From Ramlibacter terrae (GTDB lineage: Bacteria > Pseudomonadota > Gammaproteobacteria > Burkholderiales > Burkholderiaceae_C), in NCBI GenBank assembly GCA_013127575.1, contig CP053418.1:1240001-1304000 (forward strand): a stretch of 64,000 nucleotides of DNA. Direction: 5' to 3'. The notes beneath the pieces are model-generated. The model was not told where the DNA came from, ran no database searches, and was given only the letters and a program-made list of their open reading frames with translations. The translations under genes were made by a program, and so were the position numbers. This document shows, one piece after another, positions 21,490 to 30,082 of this stretch (within the stretch, counting starts at the first letter, position 1; every line of letters starts with the position of its first letter).

Positions 21490-22483
21490 CGCAAGCGTCG
21501 AGCACTTTTTCGGCGAAGTAGCGCGAGTCGACCCAGTCGGCATACGGCCCGAAGCGCCGTTCGATGATGCGCTGCATCGCCGGTTCTCGCCCGAGGTGTG
21601 GAACATGCACAGGCTGTCGGGGCCCATGCGCTGGATCTGCAGTTCGCACACCTCGCGCATGCCCGCGAGCAGCCAGCCCCGGCGCTGCAGCGCCGGCAGC
21701 ACGTAGCCCCGGGCGTACCAGACCGAGTTGGGCGGCACGCCGGGGCTGCCGAACAGCCAGCCGACGATGCGGCCATGGCGGCGCAGCACCAGCGAAAGTT
21801 CGGGAATGCAATCTTCGAGCCCCGCGGACCGCAGCGGGTCGAAGGCGCGGTCTTCTGGGGCAACTGCTCGCGCACGATCGCGGCGATCTCTTCGCGCTCC
21901 GCAGCGCCGACGCTGCTCCACGGCGCGGTGGAGAAACCCTGCTGGCGCCAGCGCGCCTGCATCGGCGCCCACTGGGCTTCGCTCTCCCGCACCCAGGCGA
22001 CCTTGCCGACGATGCGGCGTTCGCGCAGCACGGGCGGCGTCCAGCCCGCCGAACGCAGCAGCGCCTCGTACGCCGCGCGCGCCGCGAGCCGGCTCGAGTG
22101 CACGGCGACCAGGCGCGACGTGCCGGTGGCGGCGGCATGCGCCCGGGCTTCGGCGAGCAGCAGCCGGCCGATGCCGGTGTTGCGCAGGAAAGGCTGCACC
22201 ATCACCGACATCAGCTGGCGCGCGGGTTGCCGGCCGGGTGCACCTGCAGCGGCGCATCCTCGTCCATCGGCTGCGCGAGCGCCAGCGGTTCCGACAGGTA
22301 GGCGAGGCCCACGGGCACGTCGTGCAGCCAGGCGCCGATGGCGATGCGTTGCGCGCGCACCTCCGGCAGCTTGGCGCCCGAGAGCACGGCGCGATAGCGG
22401 GGATACGTGAGGCCGGCGAACTGGTCGCCGGGCGTTTCGATCGAGGCGAGTCGAAGACCCGGCGGCAGGGGGCGCAAGGACAA
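21490..22483 (-). CDS. Two-domain GNAT-family acyltransferase beside the RiPP precursor (frameshifted)
   Basis: About 330 residues. Start TTG 22483 has GGAGTG eight bases ahead. The first GNAT domain has VQPFLRNTGIGRLLLAEARA, the acetyl-CoA loop (RxxGxG form), and AVHSSRLAARAAYEALLRSAGW. A second GNAT-like domain has VLRRHGRIVGWLFGSPGV and YVLPALQRRGWLLAGMREVC. Breaks near 22214, 21866 and 21590 are all repaired at CCWGG. The true stop could not be placed; the frame stays open past 21490 into the convergent gene. Head-to-head with the Nif11 precursor, it is the only candidate tailoring enzyme here. An unrelated housekeeping acetyltransferase remains possible. Confidence 0.7.
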
Positions 22484-22650
22484 GGGATCACTCCAGACAG
22501 CGGGGCGATGATAGCGAGGAGCCGGCCCGCCCCCGCCGCGGCACCAGTGCGCGTTTCACACCCTTGTGGCGAAAAGCGCAGGGCGGGCGGCACAAGTCGA
22601 TGCTCGGGCGAATTCGCATCGGCGGCCGCGCACGCACGGGCTCCTTCCGC

Positions 22651-22679
22651 TTGGCCCCCGCGCGCCCCGCCGCTATGAT
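22651..22679 (+). promoter_or_regulatory. Sigma-70-like promoter of the Nif11 precursor gene
   Basis: TTGGCC (22651-22656), a 17-bp spacer and TATGAT (22674-22679) would start transcription near 22686, about 43 nt before the precursor ATG. It lies in the 245-bp gap between the divergent GNAT and precursor genes, so the precursor has its own promoter and is separate from the exporter operon. Inferred by eye. Confidence 0.55.
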
Positions 22680-22728
22680 CCGCCGCAATCGCCAGCCTCC
22701 CTTCCCTCCTTTTCGCGAAAGGCAAGCC

Positions 22729-22996
22729 ATGTCCCTCGAAGCCGCCAGAAATTTCCGTGCGCATGCCGCCACCGATCCTGCGCTGCAGAAGGCCTGCGTG
22801 GAGGCGATCCGGGCGGGTGACTTCGCGCGTGTCGTCGAAGCAGGGGCCGCCCGCCGCTTCCCGTTCACCGAAACCGAACTGAACGTGCACGGCCGAGGGC
22901 GAACTGTCGGACCGGGAGCTGGAGCTGGTGTCCGGCGGCGGCCAGATGGGCACCAACTGCCCGCCGCCGAAGGTCGAACCGCGCGTTCCTCAGTAA
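22729..22996 (+). CDS. Nif11-leader RiPP precursor peptide with Gly-Gly site (frameshifted)
   Basis: About 89 residues. The start MSLEAARNFRAHAATDPALQ and the later FPFTETEL match the Nif11-like leader family. The leader ends ELSDRELELVSGG, a classic double-glycine site for C39 peptidases. The core would be GQMGTNCPPPKVEPRVPQ: one Lys, one Cys, three consecutive Pro, no Ser and a single Thr. An AAAGG ribosome site precedes ATG 22729. A break near 22889 (CACGGCC for CACCTGGCC, two bases lost) must be repaired to join leader and core. The TAA at 22994 overlaps the end of the convergent LacI gene. Two C39 peptidase-ABC exporters lie upstream. Confidence 0.82.
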
Positions 22997-24000
22997 GCCC
23001 GCGCGCACGACGCGCCCACCACGAGGTCCCATGCGACCATCACCCGCCGCGGCGCGGGCGGCGTCGCGGCCGCGATGCGCTCCAGCATCAGCTGCACCGT
23101 GGACCGCGCGCTGCTCTGGAAGTTGTAGCGCAGCGCCGTCAGCGGCGGGTACATCAGCTCCAGCGTCTCCATCGTGCCCGGGCCGATGACGGACATGTCG
23201 CGCGGGATCTCCAGCCCCTGTTCACGCACGACGTGCACCGCGCCCGAGAGCAATTGCGTGCCGAGCGCGATCAGCGCCGTCGGCGGCTGGTCGAGCTGCA
23301 GCATCTCCGCCATGCGATGGCGTGACGACTCCAGCCACGAACCGGGCATGTAGACCAGCGCCGGGTCGTAGGGCAGGCCGGCCGCCGCCAGCGCCGCCCG
23401 GTAGCCGCGCAGCTTCTCGCGCCCCGGCCGCAGGTTGTCGCCCGAGACGAACAACGCCACGCGACGGTGGCCCAGCGCCAGCAGGTACTCCATCGCCTGG
23501 CGCAGGCCGTTGAAGTGGTCGACCAGCACGCTGTCGAAGGCGTCGCCGAGGTCGCGGTCGACCACCACGGTCGGCAGGCTGGTGCGCGTGAACGGGCACT
23601 CGGCCTTGTCGGGGTACTCGTAGCTCGGCGACGCGATGATGCCTTCGAGCCGCCGGTTCTCAAAGAAGGCGACCAGCTCGCGGTCGCGCGCGGGCCGCTC
23701 GGAGCTGCCGACCAGCAGCGAGTAGCCCGCCTGCTGGGTCAGCCGCTCCACCTCGCTGAGGTGCGCGGCGAGGAAGGGGTTGGCGATGTTGGGCAGCAGG
23801 TAGCTGATGGTCCGGCTGTGCCCCGTGCGCAGGTGGCGCGCGGTGAAGTCGGGCTCGTAGCCCAGCCGTTCGACGGCATCCAGCACGCGCTGGCGCAGGT
23901 CCGCGCTGGCGTAGCCGCTGGCATTGAGCACCCGCGAGACGCTCCCCACCGACACGCCCGCGGCAGCCGCCACATCCCGCACCGAAATTCGATCGCTCAT
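22990..24000 (-). CDS. LacI-family transcriptional regulator
   Basis: Uninterrupted, 336 residues. N-terminal LacI helix-turn-helix ISVRDVAAAAGVSVGSVSRV with hinge RHLRTGHSRTISYLLPNIAN. The periplasmic-binding-protein-like effector domain includes GIIASPSYEYPD, VVVDRDLGDAFDSVLVDH and ALGHRRVALFVSG. It is divergent from the Bug/CoA-ligase operon and two matching operator-like sites flank that operon's promoter, so repression relieved by the operon's substrate is likely. Its last codons overlap the end of the Nif11 precursor on the other strand; no functional link is implied. Confidence 0.92.
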   Translation of the reverse strand: MSDRISVRDVAAAAGVSVGSVSRVLNASGYASADLRQRVLDAVERLGYEPDFTARHLRTGHSRTISYLLPNIANPFLAAHLSEVERLTQQAGYSLLVGSSERPARDRELVAFFENRRLEGIIASPSYEYPDKAECPFTRTSLPTVVVDRDLGDAFDSVLVDHFNGLRQAMEYLLALGHRRVALFVSGDNLRPGREKLRGYRAALAAAGLPYDPALVYMPGSWLESSRHRMAEMLQLDQPPTALIALGTQLLSGAVHVVREQGLEIPRDMSVIGPGTMETLELMYPPLTALRYNFQSSARSTVQLMLERIAAATPPAPRRVMVAWDLVVGASCARAY

Positions 24001-24012
24001 GGTTTTCCATGA

Positions 24013-24027
24013 TGAAAACGTTCCACA
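24013..24027. promoter_or_regulatory. LacI-type operator O1
   Basis: TGAAAACGTTCCACA, centred on the ACGT typical of LacI-family sites, 13 bp from the LacI start. A near copy lies at 24069. A further inverted repeat GTTTTC-N6-GAAAAC spans 24002-24019. Confidence 0.55.
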
Positions 24028-24029
24028 GA

Positions 24030-24058
24030 TTGTGCCCCGGCGCAGCGCTCCCTACACT
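24030..24058 (+). promoter_or_regulatory. Promoter of the Bug/CoA-ligase operon
   Basis: TTGTGC (24030-24035), a 17-bp spacer and TACACT (24053-24058), placed exactly between the two operator copies. A regulator bound at both could loop or cover the promoter. Confidence 0.5.
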
Positions 24059-24068
24059 GAAAAAAACC

Positions 24069-24084
24069 GGAAAACGGTTCCACA
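24069..24084. promoter_or_regulatory. LacI-type operator O2
   Basis: GGAAAACGGTTCCACA, the second copy of the element at 24013, just after the -10 box; it also carries the inverted repeat AACCG-N5-CGGTT (24065-24079). Confidence 0.55.
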
Positions 24085-24100
24085 TCCAAGGAGACACACG

Positions 24101-25068
24101 ATGCTGCGACGCCGATCCCTGGCCGCCCTGATGGTTGCGTGCGCAACCTTCGCTCCCGTCACGCACGCGGCCGAATGGCCCGAGCGCACCGTCACCTTCA
24201 TCCAGCCCTACGGCCCGGGCACGGCGACCGATGCCTCGTCGCGCTACATCGCGCAGCAGATCAGCGAGAAGTGGAAGGTGCCGCTGGTGATGGAACACCG
24301 CGCCGGCGCCAACGGCCTGATCGGCACCGAAGCGGCGGCCCGCGCCGCGCCGGACGGCTACACGTTCATGATCACGTCCACCGGCTACTTCACCAACGAA
24401 GCCATGGTGGCGCAGCTGCCGTACGACCCGCTCAAGAGCTTCGTGCCGGTCGCCAAGGTCGGCGCGGTGCAGCTGCTGCTGGTCGTGCCGGCGACGTCGC
24501 CGTACAAGTCGGTCAAGGAACTGGTGGATGCGGCCAGGGCCACGCCGGGCAAGCTCACCTACGCCTCCGGCGGCAACGGCAGCTCGCAGCACTGGCCGGC
24601 TCGATGCTCTCCACGCTGACCGGTGCGCAGGTCGTGCACGTGCCCTACAAGACCCAGGTGCCGGCCGCGGTCGGCACCTCCACGGGCGAGGTCGATTTCT
24701 CCTTCGTCGCGATCACCACCGCAAGGCCGCTGATCGCCGCCAACAAGCTGCGCATCCTCGCCGTGAGCGGCGCCCGCCGTTCGAGTTCCTATCCCGACGT
24801 GCCGACCGTGGCCGAGGCGGGCGTGCCGGGCTACGACTACGTGGCCAACACCTTCTTCTTCGCGCCCGCGAAGACGCCCGCCGCCATCGTGCAGAAGATG
24901 TCGGAGGCGGTGGGCGAGGTCGCGCGCAGCCGGGGCTACAAGGACTTTACGCAGTCCATCGGCATGGACGCCGAGTTCATGGGCCACGCGCAGTGGGCCG
25001 CGGTGATCCCCGCCGAGCGCCAGCGCTGGCTGCAGGTGGTGCGGGCCAGCGGCGCCAAGGCCGAGTAG
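24101..25068 (+). CDS. Bug/TctC-type solute-binding protein (frameshifted)
   Basis: ATG 24101 follows AAGGAG. Signal peptide LRRRSLAALMVACATFAPVTHA, then WPERTVTFIQPYGPGTATDASS, VMEHRAGANGLIGTEAAA, HVPYKTQVPAA and YPDVPTVAEAGVPGYDY: a Bug protein of about 322 residues. One break near 24593 (CAGCACTGGCCGG for CAGCACCTGGCCGG). First gene of the LacI-controlled operon, followed after 2 bases by a CoA ligase, which suggests the bound ligand is an acid later activated to a CoA thioester. It is a close paralogue of the Bug protein at 26652. Confidence 0.88.
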
Positions 25069-25070
25069 CG

Positions 25071-26625
25071 ATGCAGCTGATCGACCTGTTCGACCGTGGC
25101 GCGGGCTACGGGCTGGACGCGCCTTGCCTGCTGGAGCCCGGCGGACGCGTGCTCTCGTACGGCGAAGTGCAGGCGCTGACGCACCGCATCGCGCGCGGCC
25201 TGCACGCCGCCGGCATCACGCCCGCCATGCAGGTGGGGCTGCTGAGCGCCAACCACCTGCTGACCTTCGCGGCCGTGCTCGGCATCGTCCGCTCGCCGGG
25301 CGTCTGGCTGCCGGTGAACGCGCGCAATGCGGCGGAGGAGAACGCCAACATCCTGTCGCGCGGGCATTGCCGCTTCCTGTTCATCCACAGCGCCTTCGCG
25401 GAGCAGTTGCCGCTGCTTCGGCAGTCCGTCCCCGACCTGCTCGGCGTGGTGTGCATCGACCGCGCCTTGCCCGGCGTGCCGTCGCTCGAAGAATGGGCCG
25501 CGGAACAGGACGCGACGCCGTTCCGCAGCGAGGCGCAAGCCGCCGACGTGGTCGCCATCCGCGGCACCGGCGGCACCACCGGCCTGCCCAAGGGCGTGAT
25601 GGTGACGCACCGCACCTATGCGGCGATGTTCGCCAACTGGTACGCGGCGATGCCGGTGGACACGCCGCCGGTGCACTGGTGGTGGCGCCGCTGTCGCACG
25701 CGGCCGGCGCCGTGGCGTTCGCCACCTGCGGGTTCGGCGGCGCCAACGTGATCCTGCCGACGGCCGATCCGGCGGCGATCCTCGCGGCGATCGAGCGCCA
25801 TCGCGTGACGCAGCTGTTCCTGCCGCCGACCGCCATCTACAAGCTGCTCGCGCATCCCGGCGTGCGCAAGTACGACTGCTCCTCGCTGCGCTACTTCGTC
25901 TATTCCGCCGCGCCGATGTCGGTCGACAAGCTGCGCGAGGCGCTGGCCGTCTTCGGGCCGGTGATGGTGCAGTGCTATGGCCAGGCCGAGGCGCCTTTCG
26001 TTTGCACGGTGATGACGGCACGCGAGCACGCGCGCGTCGTGGCCGACCCTGCACTCGCGCACCGCCTCGCGAGCTGCGGCCGGCCTTCGCCTTTCGTGCG
26101 CGTCGCCGTGATGGACGCGCAAGGGCGTGTGCTGCCGCCCGGCGAACGCGGCGAGATCGTGGTGCAGGGCGACCTCGTGATGAAGGGCTACTGGCAGGAC
26201 CCCGACAAGACCGCGCAGGCGCTGCAGCACGGCTGGCTGCGCACCGGCGACGTCGGCTACCAGGACGCAGACGGCTTCTTCTACATCGTCGACCGCATGA
26301 AGGACCTGATCGTCTCCGGCGGCTTCAACATCGCACCCGGCGAAGTCGAGCAGGTGCTGTGGAGCCACCCGGCCGTCAACGACTGCGCCGTGATCGGCGT
26401 GCCCGACGCGCACTGGGGCGAGGCCGTCAAGGCCGTCGTCGAACTGAAGCCCGGCGCCGCGTGGGACCCCGCCGCGGCGCTGGAGTTCTGCCGCGACCGG
26501 CTGGGCGGCATGAAGACGCCCAAGACCATCGAGGTGTGGGACCAGTTGCCGCGCAGCAGCGTCGGCAAGGTCCTCAAGCGCGAAATCCGCGAGCGGTTCT
26601 GGGTCGGCGGGACCGCCGCGTCTGA
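25071..26625 (+). CDS. AMP-dependent acyl-CoA ligase (frameshifted)
   Basis: About 518 residues of the ANL superfamily. The ATP/AMP loop is RGTGGTTGLPKGVMVTH, later motifs CYGQAEAPF, GWLRTGDVGYQDADGFFYI and DRMKDLIVSGGFNIAPGEVE, and the C-terminal Lys region PRSSVGKVLKREIRE. Breaks: near 25679 (GTGCACTGGTGG for GTGCACCTGGTGG) and near 26607, after which the frame ends at TGA 26623. It should activate a carboxylic acid to its CoA ester. The substrate is not evident. Confidence 0.87.
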
Positions 26626-26651
26626 CATCGAACCACCCGGGAGACAAGAGC

Positions 26652-27630
26652 ATGACCCCCATCTGGCGTTCGGCCCTCGCGGCCGCGGCCCTCGCAACGG
26701 CCGCCATCGGTGCGGCGCACGCACGCGCAGGCCGATTGGCCCAGCCGGCCCGTCACCTTCCTGCAGCCCTATGCGCCGGGAACCAACCTCGACGGCATCA
26801 CCCGCCACCCGGCCGAGAAGCTCGGCACCCAGTGGAAGGTGCCGGTCGTGGTGGAGAACAAGGCCGGCGCCAACGGCGTCATCGGCACCGAAGCGGCGGC
26901 GCGCTCGGCGGGCGACGGCTACACGTGGCTGTTCACCGGCCCGGGGCACTTCACCAACGAGGTGCTGATGGGCAAGGTGCCCTTCGATCCGCTGAAGGAC
27001 TTCAAGCCGGTGGCGCGCCCGGCCAGCGTGATGCTGGTGCTGGTGGTGCCGGCGAACTCGCCGCACCAGTCGGTGAAGGACCTCGTGGACTTCGCCGGGA
27101 AGAATCCGGGCAAGCTGAGCTACGCGTCGGCGGGCAGCGGGAGCGCGCAGCACCTGTCCGCCGCCGCCTTCCAGCATGCGGCCGGCGTGCAGCTGCTGCA
27201 CGTGCCCTACAAGACGCAGGCGCAGGCCGTCACGGACACCATCAGCGGCGAGGTGAACTTCACGTTCGCGGCGCTGACGACGGCCTCCGCGCAGCTCAAG
27301 GCCGGGCGCCTGCGCGCGCTCGCCGTCACCGGCCCTCGCCGCTCCCAGTCGCTGCCGGACCTGCCCACCGTCGCCGAGTCCGGCGTGCCGGGCTACGAGT
27401 TCTTCTCGTTCAACGCGGTGTTCGTGCCGGCGAAGACGCCCGACGACATCGTGCGCAAGTTCTCCGATGCGCTCGGCGCGGCCATCCGCACGCCGCAATT
27501 CGCCGAACTGGCGAAGAACCGTGGCTTCGAGAGCGACTACGCCGACATGCAGGCCTGGGGCGCCGCGGTGGTGGGCGAGCGCAAGAAGTGGGGCGACCTG
27601 ATCCGGCTGAGCGGCGCGAAAAATGAATAG
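26652..27630 (+). CDS. Bug/TctC-type solute-binding protein (frameshifted)
   Basis: A signal peptide from ATG 26652 (SALAAAALATAAIGAAHA), then WPSRPVTFLQPYAPGTNLDGI, VVENKAGANGVIGTEAAA, HVPYKTQAQAV and LPDLPTVAESGVPGYEF. The frame jumps near 26725, where CACGCACGCG looks like a four-base duplication. At 26811 CACCCGGCC probably stands for CACCTGGCC, a substitution that changes Leu to Pro without shifting the frame. It pairs with the following CoA ligase exactly as the previous Bug/ligase pair does. Confidence 0.86.
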
Positions 27631-29253
27631 GCTGCCCGGATTCGACGCCCGCACCGCGACGATAGCCCGCGTGCTGCGCGAGCGGGCGCAGCGCTGGGGC
27701 GACAAGGTGTTCATGACGTGCTGCCGACCGGCGCCACCACGTCGTACCGGCAGCTCGACGAGCTGACGCTGCGCGTGGGCGCGGGGCTGGCCGCGGCCGG
27801 CGTGCCTGCGGGCGCGCACGTCGCGGTGCTGATGGAGAACTGCCCCGAGCAGTTGCTCGCGATCTGGGGACCGTGCCGCAGCGGCTTCGTCACCGTGCCG
27901 GTGAATGCGGCCGCCAAGGGACAACTGCTCGCGTACTTCCTCGAGCATGCGGACTGCGCCGCGCTGATCGTGGAAGAGGCGCTGCTGCCGCGCTTCACGG
28001 AGATCGCCGAAACGCTGCCGCGCGTGCGGCATGTCTTCGTCGTGCGGCCCGACCGCGGCGGCGGCGCGGGATCGCCGCAGGCTCTCGCCGCGCCCATGCA
28101 GGAGTTCACCAGCCTGCTGGAATGCGAACCGCAAACGCGCGCGGACCCCGGGTTCAGCGCGCTCGCGATGCTGATGTTCACCTCCGGCACCACGGGGCCG
28201 TCGAAGGCGATCATGTTCAGCCACGCCCAGCTGGTGTACTGGGGAACCGACGTGGCCTACCACCACGAGTACACGCCCGACGACATCGCCTACGTATTCC
28301 TGCCGCTGTTCCACGGCAACGCGCTGCTCGGGAGCACCATGGGCTCGCTGATGGCGGGCGCCGCCATCGCGCTGGTGCCGCGCTTCTCGGTGAGCCGCTT
28401 CTGGAGCGACATCCGCGCGAGCCGCGCCACCGTGTTCAATGGCGTCGGCGCGGTGACCAACTTCCTGTGGAAGCAGCCGCCGTCGTCCGCCGACCGCGAC
28501 CACCACGTCACCCGCTGCCACCTCGCGCCCGTGCCCGGTTTCGCCGCCGGCTTCGAGGAGCGCTTCGGCATGCCGATCATGAGCGCCTTCGGCCTCACCG
28601 ACTACTGCCTCGGCGCGGCGTACAACACCGGGAGCCGCCGCGACAAGCTCGGCTCCTGCGGGCTGCCGCGCACGGGCGTCGAACTGCGGATCGTCGACGA
28701 GGACGACTTCGACGTGCCCGTGGGCACGCCCGGCGAGATCGTGATGCGCAACAACCATCCCCGGGGCGCGTCCCTCGGCTACTACAAGCAGCCGGAAGCC
28801 ACGGCGCAGAGCCGCCGCAATCTCTGGTTCCACACCGGCGATCGCGGCCGCATCGACGAAGACGGCTACGTCTGGTACACCGACCGCATCAAGGACGCGA
28901 TCCGCCGCCGCGGCGAGAACATTTCCGCCTTCGAGGTGGAAGAGGTCATCCGTACGCATCCGCACGTCGCCGACGTCGCCGTGTACCCGGTGCGCGCCGA
29001 GAGCGAGGACGAAGTGGCGGCGACGATCACGCTGCGACCCGGCGCGGCGGAGGCCTTCAGCTACGAGGCGCTGCTGGAACACTGCAACCGCAACCTGGCG
29101 TACTTCATGGTTCCGCGCTACCTGCAGGTGGCGCAGGACATGCCGAGCACGCTGAGCCAGAAGATCGAGAAGTACAAGCTGCGCCAGGCCGCCGAAGCCG
29201 ACCTGTCGGCGCTGTGGGACCGCGAGCGCGCGGGCATCACCGTCGCGCGCTAG
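27623..29253 (+). CDS. AMP-dependent acyl-CoA ligase, CaiC-like (frameshifted)
   Basis: About 544 residues. ATP loop FTSGTTGPSKAIMFSHAQ, AFGLTDYCLGAAYN, FHTGDRGRIDEDGYVWYTDR and IKDAIRRRGENISAFEVEEV. These resemble crotonobetaine/carnitine-CoA ligases and related ANL enzymes. ATG 27623 overlaps the end of the preceding Bug gene. One base is missing near 27717. It is distinct in sequence from the ligase at 25071, so the operon encodes two different activating enzymes. Confidence 0.87.
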
Positions 29254-29269
29254 CCTCAAGGAACACACC

Positions 29270-30037
29270 ATGCGAACCAAGGCCCAACCCACCACCGCCA
29301 TCGCCACCTCGGACGCCGAGCGGATCCTGATCCGCGGCCACGACCTGGTCGAAGAGCTGATCGGACAGGTCAGCTTCACCGAGATGTTCCTGCTGCAGCT
29401 CACCGGCAAGCGCCCGACGCCCGCGCAGGTCCGCGTCCTCGACACCGTGCTCGTCACGCTGATGGAGCACGGCCTGACGCCCAGCGTGATCGCGGCGCGC
29501 CTGATCTACCACTCGGCGCCCGACGCGCTGCAGGCCGGCGTGGCGGCGGGCCTGCTGGGCGTGGGCAGCACCTTCATCGGCACGATGGAAGGCTGCGCCG
29601 CACTGCTGGAGGAAATGCTGGCGGCGCCGGAAGGCGTCGAGGCGCGCGCCGAAGCGATCGCCAGGCGCATGCGCGAGGCCGGCAAGCCCGTGCACGGCTT
29701 CGGCCACCCGCACCACAAGCCCGACGATCCGCGCACGCCGCGCATGCTCGCGGTGGCGGAGAAGGAGGGCGTGCCGGGCCGTCACATCGCTGCGCTGCGG
29801 GCGCTGTCGACGGCCGTCGACGCCGCGTACGGACGGCACCTGACCGTCAATGCCACCGGCGCCTCGGCCGCGTTGCTCGGCGAGATCGGCATTCCGCAGA
29901 AGGTGATGCGCGGCGTGGCGGTGGTCAGCCGCTCGGCGGGCCTGGTCGGCCACATCTACGAGGAAAGCCGCAAGCCGGCGGCGGCCTTCATGTGGGAAAC
30001 CGTGGACGAGGCGATCCCGTACCAGCCCGACGCGTGA
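29270..30037 (+). CDS. Citrate synthase/citryl-CoA lyase family protein
   Basis: Uninterrupted, 255 residues, much shorter than citrate synthase (about 430) and matching stand-alone citryl-CoA lyases of the GltA fold. Catalytic-region motifs seen: ARLIYHSAPDALQAGVAAGL, then GFGHPHHKPDDPRTPRM, and NATGASAALLGEIGIP. The family cleaves citryl-CoA-like thioesters to acetyl-CoA and an oxo acid. Last gene of the LacI-linked operon, 16 bp after the CaiC-like ligase. Ligation to CoA followed by retro-Claisen cleavage would be a coherent route for a citrate-like acid. Confidence 0.87.
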   Translation: MRTKAQPTTAIATSDAERILIRGHDLVEELIGQVSFTEMFLLQLTGKRPTPAQVRVLDTVLVTLMEHGLTPSVIAARLIYHSAPDALQAGVAAGLLGVGSTFIGTMEGCAALLEEMLAAPEGVEARAEAIARRMREAGKPVHGFGHPHHKPDDPRTPRMLAVAEKEGVPGRHIAALRALSTAVDAAYGRHLTVNATGASAALLGEIGIPQKVMRGVAVVSRSAGLVGHIYEESRKPAAAFMWETVDEAIPYQPDA

Positions 30038-30082
30038 GGCATCGGTTAGGCTCGCGTCGGAAAAAACAACCGGAGACTTTCC

